The notes under the pieces were generated by a model. That model saw only the letters and a list, made by a program, of their open reading frames with translations. It was not told the DNA's origin and ran no database searches. The position numbers were made by a program, and so were the translations under genes. 39,437 nucleotides of DNA from CAZEDU01 sp964511185 (GTDB lineage Bacteria > Myxococcota > Myxococcia > Myxococcales > Myxococcaceae): the NCBI GenBank assembly GCA_964511185.1, contig CAZEDU010000036.1:1-39437 (forward strand), in the 5' to 3' direction. Shown here piece after piece: positions 1 through 7,695 of the stretch (its first letter is position 1; each line of letters begins with the position of its first letter).

Positions 1-21
1 CGTCGCCGTTGCCCTTCGTCG

Positions 22-606
22 TCACGAGGGATCCTCGATTCCCGCGTATGCACGCGACGGTTCGACGGTTACACCGCGCTTCATCAAGAGCTCGCGCAAA
101 CGACCATAGCCGCGGTGCGCTCGCACCTTCACCGCCGACTGCGACGCACCGACGATCTGCGCGACCTCGGCGAACGAGAGGCCTTCGAACCAGTGCAGCA
201 CGATCACCTCGCGTTGCGCATCGGGAAGCGCACCCAGGGCCGCCCGCACGTGCGCGTCGTCGAGCCTGCCCTCCGCGTCGCGATCTTCGGCGGTCGGCTC
301 CGCGCCCGCGTCCTCGATCGACATCTCCGGCCGTCGCCCGTGCCGACGGTAGTACTGCCGCTGGAGATTGAGCGCGATCGTGTACAGCCACGGCCGCAGC
401 TTCGCGTCGGGGCGGAAGTCGTGGCGCGCACGGTGCAGCTGCAGGAACGTCTGCTGCACCAGATCGTGCACGTCCTCGGGTCGGGCGACGCCGCGTCGCA
501 GCAGCCGCTGCAGCCGCGGTGCCCAGCGCCGGAAGATCTCGCGAAAGGCGGCCGCATCGCCGTTGCGATGCGCGGCCATCAGACTCTCGTCGCTCACGTC
601 ATGCAT
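22..606 (-). CDS. ECF-type RNA polymerase sigma factor
   Basis: Predicted 194-residue sigma-70 family factor of the extracytoplasmic-function type, which would direct RNA polymerase to a small regulon. Region 2 spans about residues 8-90 (DLVQQTFLQLH and RPWLYTIALN are the typical region 2 core). Region 4 spans about 122-175, with the helix-turn-helix around EVAQIVGASQSAVKVRAHRG. The reading frame extends upstream to 915, but residues before MHDVSDES are low-quality shadow sequence of the SIR2 gene. I therefore start at the ATG at 606-604, which overlaps the SIR2 stop by 8 bp. It is the last complete gene of a J-domain/dnaK/SIR2 series and is probably co-transcribed with it. No anti-sigma gene is visible on this side; a following gene could begin at the GTGA overlapping its stop, but only 25 bases remain. 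Family is clear; regulon unknown. Confidence 0.88.
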   Translation of the reverse strand: MHDVSDESLMAAHRNGDAAAFREIFRRWAPRLQRLLRRGVARPEDVHDLVQQTFLQLHRARHDFRPDAKLRPWLYTIALNLQRQYYRRHGRRPEMSIEDAGAEPTAEDRDAEGRLDDAHVRAALGALPDAQREVIVLHWFEGLSFAEVAQIVGASQSAVKVRAHRGYGRLRELLMKRGVTVEPSRAYAGIEDPS

Positions 607-1399
607 GGGCGCCGAGCCGCGCCCACAAGGCCTCGAACGTCGGCCGCGCGCGAGCGGGAATCTTGAGGTCGACCAGGCCCGTGACCTCCGACGGACCGGG
701 ATTGATCTCGACCGTGGCCGCGCCGCGTCGTCGCGCGCGCACGATCGGCTCCGCGATGTAGGGGAAGGCGCTCGTCGTGCCCACCGACACGACGAGGTCG
801 AACCCCTGCTGCAGCTCGGCCGCGAGCCGGGCGACCGCGCGCTCGGGCAGCATCTCCCCGAACAGGACCACGCGCGGGCGCACGAGGCCGCCGCAATCGG
901 GACACACGGGCGCACGCGGCTGCGCGGGCGTGCCGAGCTCGCGTTCGAGCTCCGCGTAGGTCTCGACCTCGCGCTCCCACGCGCACGTGGTGCAGTGGAG
1001 CTCCCGGATGTTGCCGTGGATCTCGATCACGTCGGGCGAGCCCGCCGCGCGATGGAAACCGTCGACGTTCTGCGTGAGCACGCACGCGCGCTCGAACCTC
1101 TCGTGCAGCCGCGCGATGATCGTGTGCGCCGCATTGGGCTGCGCGCCACGGCACACGGCCTCGATCTGGTGGATGTACTTCCAGCACACCTCCGGGTGCG
1201 CCTCCATCATCGCGCCCGAGAGCGCGACCTCGATCGGGAAGCCCTCGTCGACGGTCGCGCGATCGTAGAGGCCCCCCACCCCGCGGTACGTCGGCAGCCC
1301 GCTGTCGGCGGAGATCCCCGCTCCGGTCACGAACAACGCGCTCCTCGCCTCGCGAACGCGCTCCGCGAACGCTTCCACGAGCTGCGCATCGGGGGACAT
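599..1399 (-). CDS. SIR2-family NAD-dependent protein deacylase
   Basis: 266-residue sirtuin that would remove acyl groups from lysines using NAD+. The NAD-binding GAGIS lies at residues 26-30, QNVD at 110-113 and the catalytic histidine at 128 (EIHGN). A structural zinc site is formed by C136, C139, C166 and C169. The C-terminal Rossmann part shows VGTTSAFPYIAEPI and EINPGPSEVT, and the length is normal for a bacterial sirtuin. The ATG at 1399-1397 directly abuts the dnaK stop with no intervening base, and the 3' end overlaps the sigma factor start, so translation is probably coupled on both sides. The context suggests its substrates could include the chaperones or regulators encoded beside it, but that is inference. 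All catalytic residues are present. Confidence 0.95.
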   Translation of the reverse strand: MSPDAQLVEAFAERVREARSALFVTGAGISADSGLPTYRGVGGLYDRATVDEGFPIEVALSGAMMEAHPEVCWKYIHQIEAVCRGAQPNAAHTIIARLHERFERACVLTQNVDGFHRAAGSPDVIEIHGNIRELHCTTCAWEREVETYAELERELGTPAQPRAPVCPDCGGLVRPRVVLFGEMLPERAVARLAAELQQGFDLVVSVGTTSAFPYIAEPIVRARRRGAATVEINPGPSEVTGLVDLKIPARARPTFEALWARLGAHA

Positions 1400-3229
1400 C
1401 TACGTCAACCCGGACTTGGACACCACGCCGCGGAACATGTTGAGCGTGCGCTCGAGGCTCTCGATCACCTCCTCGAGGCTGCGCGCGTCCTGGGAGCGGA
1501 TCTCCTCCTCCGCGCGCTGCAGCACCGCCTCCGCCTTCGCGATCGCGTCGCGCCCGAAGCTCGTGCCACTCATGATGCCCTGCACCTGCGGGAACAGCTC
1601 GCGCACGTCGCCGATCAACCGCTCGGCCTGTTGGCGCTGGCGCTCGAACTCCTCGCTCGCCCGCACCTCGACCATGTAGTTCTGGCTGCTCTCGACGAGC
1701 TTCTGCAGCTCCTCCTCGGTGAGCCCGCTGGTCGCGGTGACGGTGATGCTCTGCTCGCGCCCCGTCTCGAGGTCCTTCGCGGAGACGCTGACGAGCCCGT
1801 CGGCGGAGATCGAGAACGTGACCTCGACCTCGACCTCGCCGCGCGGCGCCTTGCGCAGGCCCGACAGGATGAACTCGCCGAGCAGCTCGTTCTCCGCCGC
1901 CTTCTCGCTCTCGCCCTGCAGCACCAGGATTTTCACGGAGGTCTGATAATCGCGGACGGTCGTGAAGATGTGCGACGCCGACGTCGGCACCGTCGTGTTC
2001 TGGTCGATGAGCTTGTGGAAGTAGCCCCCCACGATCATGATGCCGAGGCTGTGCGGTGTGACGTCCAGGAGCAGGACGTCCATCGTCTCGTCGACGAGCG
2101 CGGCGGCCTGGATCGCGGCCCCGAGCGCCACGACCTCGTCGGGATGCACGCCCTTGCACGGCTCGAGCCCGAAGAACTCGGCGACGCGCGACTGGATCAG
2201 CGGCATGCGGGTCATGCCGCCCACGAGGATCACGTCGTCCAGATCCGAGCGGTCGATGTTCGCCTCGCGCAGCGTCTTCTCGCAGATGGTGACGGTGCGA
2301 TCGACGAGGTCGCGCGTGAGCTCCTCGACCTCGTCGCGCGTCAGCGTCTCCTGCATGTGGAAGGTCTGGCCCGACGGCGTCGTGTACAGGAACGGCAGGT
2401 CGACGAGCGCCTCGCGGGCGACCGACAGCTCGCAGCGCGCCTTCTCGGCCGCGTCCTTGATGCGCTGCATCGCCATCTTGTCGTCGGACACGACGACGCC
2501 GGTCTTCTCCTCGAACGCCTGGGTGAGCCGCCCCATCACGCGGATGTCGAAGTCCTCGCCGCCGAGGAACGTGTCGCCCGCGGTGGACACCACCTCGAAC
2601 ACGCCCTTGCCGATGTCGAGGATCGAGATGTCGAACGTGCCGCCGCCGAGGTCGTACACCGCGACCTTGCGCTCGAGGTCCTTGCCGAACCCGTACGCGA
2701 GCGCGGCCGCCGTGGGCTCGTTGATGATCCGGATGACGTCGAGCCCCGCGATCCGCCCCGCGTCCTTGGTGGCCTGGCGCTGGTTGTCGTTGAAGTACGC
2801 GGGCACCGTGATGACCGCCTTCTCGACCGTGCCGCCGAGGTACTGCTCGGCGATGAGCTTCATCTCCTGCAGGATGAACGCGCTGACCTCCGGGACGCTG
2901 TAGACCTGGTCGCGCAACTTGATGCGCACGTCGCCGTGCGGGCCCTCGACGATCGTGTAGGGGCACGACTGCTGCACCGCGCGCGCGGCCGGCGAGTCCC
3001 AGCGACGCCCGATGAGCCGCTTGGCCGCGTACACCGTGTTCTGCGAGTTCGTGACCGCCTGGCGCTTGGCGATGTGCCCGACCAGCCGCTTGCCGCTCTC
3101 GGAAATCGCCACCATGGACGGCGTCGTCTTGTAGCCGCCCTTGTTGGGGATCACCGTCGGCACCCCGTCCTCCACGATGGCAACGCAGGTATTCGTGGTC
3201 CCGAGATCGATGCCGACGACGTTTTCCAT
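1400..3229 (-). CDS. dnaK: Hsp70 chaperone DnaK (paralogue-type)
   Basis: 609-residue Hsp70 chaperone that uses ATP binding and hydrolysis to bind and release exposed hydrophobic peptides. The nucleotide-binding domain shows GIDLGTTNTCVAI at residues 6-18, then NEPTAAALAYG, DLGGGTFDIS and LVGGMTRMP. The substrate-binding beta domain follows from about residue 385 (LLLDVTPHSLGI, TSVKILVLQGES, APRGEVEVEVTF). The helical lid is shorter than in E. coli DnaK (638 residues) and there is no acidic C-terminal tail. The frame runs further upstream, but MENVVGIDLG is the conserved Hsp70 N-terminus, so I start at the ATG at 3229-3227. The J-domain gene ends 23 bp upstream and no grpE is adjacent, so this is more likely an accessory Hsp70 paired with that dedicated J protein than the housekeeping dnaK. 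Confidence 0.93.
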   Translation of the reverse strand: MENVVGIDLGTTNTCVAIVEDGVPTVIPNKGGYKTTPSMVAISESGKRLVGHIAKRQAVTNSQNTVYAAKRLIGRRWDSPAARAVQQSCPYTIVEGPHGDVRIKLRDQVYSVPEVSAFILQEMKLIAEQYLGGTVEKAVITVPAYFNDNQRQATKDAGRIAGLDVIRIINEPTAAALAYGFGKDLERKVAVYDLGGGTFDISILDIGKGVFEVVSTAGDTFLGGEDFDIRVMGRLTQAFEEKTGVVVSDDKMAMQRIKDAAEKARCELSVAREALVDLPFLYTTPSGQTFHMQETLTRDEVEELTRDLVDRTVTICEKTLREANIDRSDLDDVILVGGMTRMPLIQSRVAEFFGLEPCKGVHPDEVVALGAAIQAAALVDETMDVLLLDVTPHSLGIMIVGGYFHKLIDQNTTVPTSASHIFTTVRDYQTSVKILVLQGESEKAAENELLGEFILSGLRKAPRGEVEVEVTFSISADGLVSVSAKDLETGREQSITVTATSGLTEEELQKLVESSQNYMVEVRASEEFERQRQQAERLIGDVRELFPQVQGIMSGTSFGRDAIAKAEAVLQRAEEEIRSQDARSLEEVIESLERTLNMFRGVVSKSGLT

Positions 3230-3252
3230 GCGTTTCCGGGGTTCGAACGAGG

Positions 3253-4734
3253 CTACTTCGCTTTGCACGCCTTGAGAAGGGCGCGCACCTCCGGGTCGTC
3301 GGGGCAATACTTCTCTGCAACGAGGGCTTGCTGCTTCGCCGTCTGCTTCTGCCCCGCGGCGAGGAACGCCCGTCCGATCATGAGATGCAGCTGACCGAGC
3401 TTGGCCGCTTTGCGGCGTGTCACGGTCTTGTCGTCGTTCGCCCGCGCTTCGGACTTGCCGAGCGCGTCCAACGCGGCGAGCGCCAGATCCCGGGCGCGGA
3501 CGTTGTCCCTCGTCTTGATCGCATCGGCAGCGAACGCCAAATGTTCAGCGGTCGGGTCGGCCTCTGCCGCCTCGACGAGCAGCGGCGTCGCTTCTTCGCT
3601 CTTGCCGAGCTCGAGGAAGCTCTGCGCCTTCACGAAGGCGTCGGCCGCGCGGGTTTTTCGCGCACGCGTCCGCGTCTCCTCCCACTTGGCGCGATAGAGG
3701 GCGTTGTGCGGATCGGCCCGCATCGCGAGCCGATACAGATTGGCCGCACGCGCATCGTTGCCGCTGCCCTCGGCAACCTCCGCATCGGCGCGATAGCGAT
3801 CGGCCTGCGCGAGCATCCGTTGCTGCAAGCGGTCGCGCTGCCGGCGCGCGCGATCCTGCGCACGGTTGTGCCTCCGCATCGCCGCCTCGGCCTCGTCGGC
3901 CTGCCGCTGGCGCTCGCTGGCCGCCTTCTCGCGCTCGACCTGCTCCTGCTCGAGCTGCCGCAGATGCGCCTTCTCGGCGATGTGGTGATCGACCCACGGC
4001 GTGCGCACCTCCGGATCGCGCAGCTCGGCGTACGACTTCTTCGCGCGCCGGAACAGCTCGGTGAGGATCGCCTTGAACGGCCCGAGCTCGCGCCCGTAGT
4101 ACGTGTCGGGGTGCAGCCGGCGGCTCGTCTCGTGGAACGCTCGCTTGATCGCACGCAGGTCGTGCGTCGGCTGCATGCCGAGGAACTCGAACTGGCTGAG
4201 CTCCTCCATGGCGTCGGCGAGACCGAGGATCCGGCGCTGCTCGTCGATCGCGATCTCGACCGCCGGATCGAGGCGGCGATCGTCGTCACCGACCATCGGT
4301 CGATCGACGCGATCGAACGTGATGTCGTCGGCCTCCTCTTCGGGCTCCGGCAGGACCGCACGCGGCTGGGCCTGCGCTGCGGCCACGCGGGCGCCCGGAT
4401 CGGGCCGCGCGTCGAACTGCGCGACGAGGAGCTTGCGGCGCCGCTGCGCGACCTTGTCCTCGAGCCCGAGCGCGAGGCGGCGCGCGACGCTGCGACGCGT
4501 CGGCGCCGTGGGCACCGCGTTGGTCGCCACGATCGCACCGACCTCGACGAGCTTCTCCACGATCCTCGCCGCGTCGGCGGCCTGCAGCCCGCTCGTGACG
4601 AGGATCTCGCCGATCGTCGGCGTGCCCTCCACGCGCGAGAGCACGAAGTACTCCTCGGGAGTGAGCTCGACTTCGGGGGCGGCCCCGCGGGTCACCCGCT
4701 GGCTCTTGTCCAACCCCATGCCAGTGGCTGTCAT
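3253..4734 (-). CDS. J-domain protein with TPR-like C-terminus
   Basis: About 493 residues. The N-terminal segment (about 22-72) looks like a small helical or winged-helix module (TPEEYFVLSRVEGTPTIGEIL). A J domain follows at about 180-250, with the essential HPD at 208-210 (SRRLHPDTYYG). A charged, probably coiled-coil stretch covers about 255-330, and repeated helical TPR-like units continue to the C-terminus (YRLAMRADPHNALYRAKWEE, LAFAADAIKTRDNVRARDLA). J proteins deliver substrates to Hsp70 and stimulate its ATPase; the dnaK directly downstream is the obvious partner. Start codons at 4737, 4734 and 4719 are all possible and none has a strong ribosome site; 4734 is my choice. It is transcribed divergently from the M23 lipoprotein across a region of 15-bp repeats. 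The J domain is clear; the N-terminal module is not identified. Confidence 0.85.
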   Translation of the reverse strand: MTATGMGLDKSQRVTRGAAPEVELTPEEYFVLSRVEGTPTIGEILVTSGLQAADAARIVEKLVEVGAIVATNAVPTAPTRRSVARRLALGLEDKVAQRRRKLLVAQFDARPDPGARVAAAQAQPRAVLPEPEEEADDITFDRVDRPMVGDDDRRLDPAVEIAIDEQRRILGLADAMEELSQFEFLGMQPTHDLRAIKRAFHETSRRLHPDTYYGRELGPFKAILTELFRRAKKSYAELRDPEVRTPWVDHHIAEKAHLRQLEQEQVEREKAASERQRQADEAEAAMRRHNRAQDRARRQRDRLQQRMLAQADRYRADAEVAEGSGNDARAANLYRLAMRADPHNALYRAKWEETRTRARKTRAADAFVKAQSFLELGKSEEATPLLVEAAEADPTAEHLAFAADAIKTRDNVRARDLALAALDALGKSEARANDDKTVTRRKAAKLGQLHLMIGRAFLAAGQKQTAKQQALVAEKYCPDDPEVRALLKACKAK

Positions 4735-4742
4735 CATACAGG

Positions 4743-4802
4743 GCATGCACGGGCAGGTCATGCGCGGGCGAGGCATGCCGAGGCCGCGCATGCGAGGGCA
4801 CC
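4743..4802 (+). repeat. Four degenerate 15-bp tandem repeats in the divergent promoter region
   Basis: The units begin at about 4743, 4758, 4773 and 4788. Each contains CATG followed by a G/C-rich tail, and ATGs recur at 4745, 4760, 4775 and 4790, exactly 15 bp apart and all in the frame of the M23 lipoprotein. They lie between the divergent J-domain and M23 genes. They may be operator sites or a slippage-prone repeat that multiplied start codons. Confidence 0.55.
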
Positions 4803-5876
4803 TGCCGTTCGTGGCGCTGATGTTCGCCGCCTGCCGACCTCCCGTCGGCCCCTCGCCGCCGCTGCCCGAGCAGCCAGCGATCGAGGTCGCGAAGGCCCGC
4901 AGCGAGCTCGGGCCCGGCGTGCACAGGCTCANNNNNNNNNNCCGGTGAAGTCGACGACGTGCGCGAATGGATGGCGCCGGAGCTGCGGGCGGCCGTGTCC
5001 GCGCACGCCCTCGTCGAGGCCGGAACGCGCCTGCGAACGCAGTTCGGCGAGGCACTCGGGATCCTCGAGGAGCAGATGCACGGCGAGCGCGAGCTGCAGT
5101 GGTACTCGGGCCTGGTGCTGTTCGGCGACGGCCGGCTGCTCACACCGGTGCTGTTCCAATTCGCCGTCGACGCCGACGGCCGACTCGCGCGGCTGCTCGT
5201 GCGCGAGCACTGGTTCATCGAGCGCGTGACGAACCCCGCCGACGCCTACGTGCCGATCACCCGCTTCCAGTTCCCCGCGCGCGGGCAGTGGCACGTGATG
5301 CACGGCGGGCGATCGCGCGCGACGAACTACCATTTCGGTCCGGGATCGCAGCGGTTCGCGTACGACCTCGTGGTCCGCGTCGACGGCCGGCAGCGTCGCC
5401 CGTGGACGCGCCGGTCCGACAATTCCGCGTACTACTGCTGGGGGCAGGACATCCTCGCGCCGGGGCCGGGGCGGGTCGTGCACGTCGTCGACGGGGTGCC
5501 GGAGAACGTGCCGCCCCGGCGCGGCACCAAGGGCGGCAACGGCTTCGTCATCGATCATGGGTTCGGCGAGTACTCGGCGATCTGGCACGCGATCCCGGGG
5601 AGCGTGCGCGTGAAGGTCGGTGATCGCGTGGAGCCGGGTCAGGTGCTCGCGAAGGTCGGCAACTCCGGGCGGTCGACGGGGCCGCACATCCACTTCCACG
5701 CATCGCATCGTCCCGACGGCATCAACGAGCGCTTCGGGATCCCGGCCCCCTTCACGGACGTGTGGATCGACGGCAAGTGGTACGCACGCGCGATCCCGGT
5801 CCGCGGGCAGTCGGTGGCCGGCAGCCGCCCCGGCACCGCGGTGGCTGCAGCGCCTGCGGTGTTCCTCGATCTGTGA
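4790..5876 (+). CDS. M23 metallopeptidase lipoprotein (interrupted by a sequence gap)
   Basis: Predicted surface or periplasmic lipoprotein with a LytM-type peptidase domain that would cleave peptidoglycan cross-links or act as a hydrolase activator. The N-terminus has a short hydrophobic stretch ending in a lipobox-like LMFAAC. Four in-frame ATGs are spaced by 15 bp; I chose 4790, which has GAGG six bases upstream. After the gap comes a region like DUF3887 (REWMAPELRAAVS to GRLARLLVREHW). The peptidase domain follows, with HFGPGSQRFAYDL, DHGFGEYSAIWH and the zinc-binding GPHIHFH near the C-terminus. The 10 N at 4932-4941 throw the two halves out of frame: the left half is in frame 2 and the right half in frame 3. 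The real gap should therefore be a multiple of three and is probably longer. I read it as one gene broken by the assembly, not as a pseudogene. Confidence 0.75.
4932..4941. other. Assembly gap of 10 N
   Basis: Ten undetermined bases lie inside the M23 lipoprotein gene. The flanking coding frames do not match across exactly ten bases, so the length is a placeholder. Confidence 0.97.
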
Positions 5877-5913
5877 TCTCGCGGCTGTGGAGCCGAAGCG
5901 TGCGCGGGGGTGA

Positions 5914-7695
5914 ATGGGTGTCAGCGCGGATGCAGTCGTGTTCCCGATCGACGGCCAGATCCTGCTCGTCGGCCTGCTCGTGTTGGCGGCGACGATCGGC
6001 AGCAAGCTGAGCCTGAGCGCGGGGATGCCGATGCTCGCCGTGTTCGTCGCCATCGGGATGCTGCTCGGCGACGACGGCCCCGGGGGCATCGCGTTCGCGG
6101 ATTACGACGTCGCGCACGCCATCGGGACGATCGCGCTCGCCGTGATCCTGTTCGACGGCGGGCTGCAGACCTCCGCGCGAGCGCTGCGGCGTGTGGCGGT
6201 TCCCGCCGGATTGCTCGCCACGCTCGGCGTCGCGATCACGGCCGCGGTCACCGGTGCGATCGCTGCGATCCTGCTCGACCTCCCGCTGGCGTACGGACTG
6301 CTGCTCGGCAGCATCGTCGGATCGACCGACGCCGCCGCCGTGTTCATGACGCTGCGATCGGGCGGGCTCTACCTGCAGACGCGGCTCTCCGACACGCTCG
6401 AGGTCGAGAGCGGCGCGAACGATCCGATGGCCGTGCTGATGACGATCGCGTGCATCGAGGTCGTGAGCGGCGAGACCAAGGACCTCGCGTCGGTGCTCGC
6501 GTTCCTCGCCCGGCAGCTCGGCGTCGGCCTCGTCGTGGGCTGGGCGGTGAGCCGCGTGCTGGCGGCGCTCATCAACCGCATCTCGCTCACCGCGGAGGGC
6601 CTCTACCCGATGCTCAGCCTGTCGGCGGCCTTCGTGGCGTTCGGTGCCACGGCGCTGCTCGGCGGCAGCGGCTTCCTCGCGGCGTACGTGTGCGGGATCG
6701 TGATCGGCAACCGCCGCGTCGTGTTCGAGCGCCGGATCGAGGCCTTCCACAGCGGGCTGGCGTGGTTGGCTCAGATCGGGATGTTCATGGTGCTCGGACT
6801 GCTCAGCTCGCCGTCCGACCTGCAGCGCACGTGGCCGACCGGGCTCGCCGTGGCCGCGGCGCTCATGTTCGTGGCGCGGCCGATCGCGGTCGTGCTGTGC
6901 CTCGGGCCGTTCCGCTACGGCTGGCGCGAGATCGTGTTCGCCTCGTGGACGGGACTGCGCGGCGCGGTGCCGATCATCCTCGGCATCTATCCGCTGCTGT
7001 TCGGCGTCGCGGGGGCGGTGAGACTCTTCGACATCGTGTTCTTCGTGGTGCTCGCGTCGGTGGTGATGCAGGGCTGGAGCCTGCGGCTGCTCGCGCGCCG
7101 GCTCGGGGTGACGCGCACGTTGCCGCCGCGGCCCCCCGTGGATGTCGAGGTCACGGTGCACGAGGACGTCGATGCGGACGCGGTGTCGTATCTGGTCGAT
7201 CCCGACGCCGCGGTGGTCGATGCCCGCGTCCGCGACCTCTCGGCGGCGACGCGCGTCGTGGTGTCGCTCATCGCTCGCGGTCGCGACCTCGTGCTGCCGC
7301 GCGGGAGGACGCGGATCCGCGTGGGCGATCGCGTGTACGTCACGCTGCGGCCCCGCGCCCGATGGCTGCTCGACGCCGCGTTCGCACCGGAGCGGAGCCT
7401 GCTCGCGCGCGCCCTGTCGGGCATCATGACGCTCGGTGCGCTCGAGGCCGAGCACGGGCTCGACCTGCCGGGCGATCGCGACGCGACGCTCGGCACCTTC
7501 CTCCGCGCGCGGCTCCGGAGGGCGGCGCGACGCGGAGATGTCGTGCGCTTCGGGATCGTCGGGCTGGAGGTCCTCGCGGTCGACGATCGCGGAGTGCCGA
7601 TCGAGGTCGCGCCGACGCTCGTCGGCGACGGCGAGCGTCACCCCTCGGGCGGTGTGAAGGCCAACGCCAGGCCCGCGCCCGTCATGTCCGAGTAG
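5914..7695 (+). CDS. nhaP2: CPA1-family potassium/proton antiporter (NhaP2/CvrA type)
   Basis: 593-residue inner-membrane antiporter exchanging K+ or Na+ for protons, for ion and pH homeostasis. The first ~395 residues form about twelve membrane segments. They include the GSTDAAAVF segment (T138, D139) and ESGANDPMAV (N169, D170), the CPA1 signature carrying the transport-site Asp pair. A TrkA_C-like cytoplasmic domain (about 415-490; VDPDAAVVDARVRDL, IRVGDRVYVTL) and a CorC/HlyC-type transporter-associated domain (about 500-580) follow, which is the NhaP2/CvrA arrangement. The start is the ATG at 5914, preceded by GCGGGGGTGA. It lies 37 bp after the M23 gene on the same strand. Its last 58 bp overlap the 3' end of the oppositely transcribed propeller lipoprotein gene. 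Ion specificity cannot be told from sequence. Confidence 0.9.
   Translation: MGVSADAVVFPIDGQILLVGLLVLAATIGSKLSLSAGMPMLAVFVAIGMLLGDDGPGGIAFADYDVAHAIGTIALAVILFDGGLQTSARALRRVAVPAGLLATLGVAITAAVTGAIAAILLDLPLAYGLLLGSIVGSTDAAAVFMTLRSGGLYLQTRLSDTLEVESGANDPMAVLMTIACIEVVSGETKDLASVLAFLARQLGVGLVVGWAVSRVLAALINRISLTAEGLYPMLSLSAAFVAFGATALLGGSGFLAAYVCGIVIGNRRVVFERRIEAFHSGLAWLAQIGMFMVLGLLSSPSDLQRTWPTGLAVAAALMFVARPIAVVLCLGPFRYGWREIVFASWTGLRGAVPIILGIYPLLFGVAGAVRLFDIVFFVVLASVVMQGWSLRLLARRLGVTRTLPPRPPVDVEVTVHEDVDADAVSYLVDPDAAVVDARVRDLSAATRVVVSLIARGRDLVLPRGRTRIRVGDRVYVTLRPRARWLLDAAFAPERSLLARALSGIMTLGALEAEHGLDLPGDRDATLGTFLRARLRRAARRGDVVRFGIVGLEVLAVDDRGVPIEVAPTLVGDGERHPSGGVKANARPAPVMSE

Noticed and set aside
1..25. 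Possible start of another gene (GTG ACG ACG AAG on the minus strand) overlapping the sigma factor stop
   Set aside because: Only 25 bases are inside the window, so no product can be judged.
368..3394. Very long plus-strand open frame opposite dnaK and SIR2
   Set aside because: It is Arg/His/Leu/Asp-rich antisense shadow typical of GC-rich DNA; the opposite strand holds clear conserved proteins.
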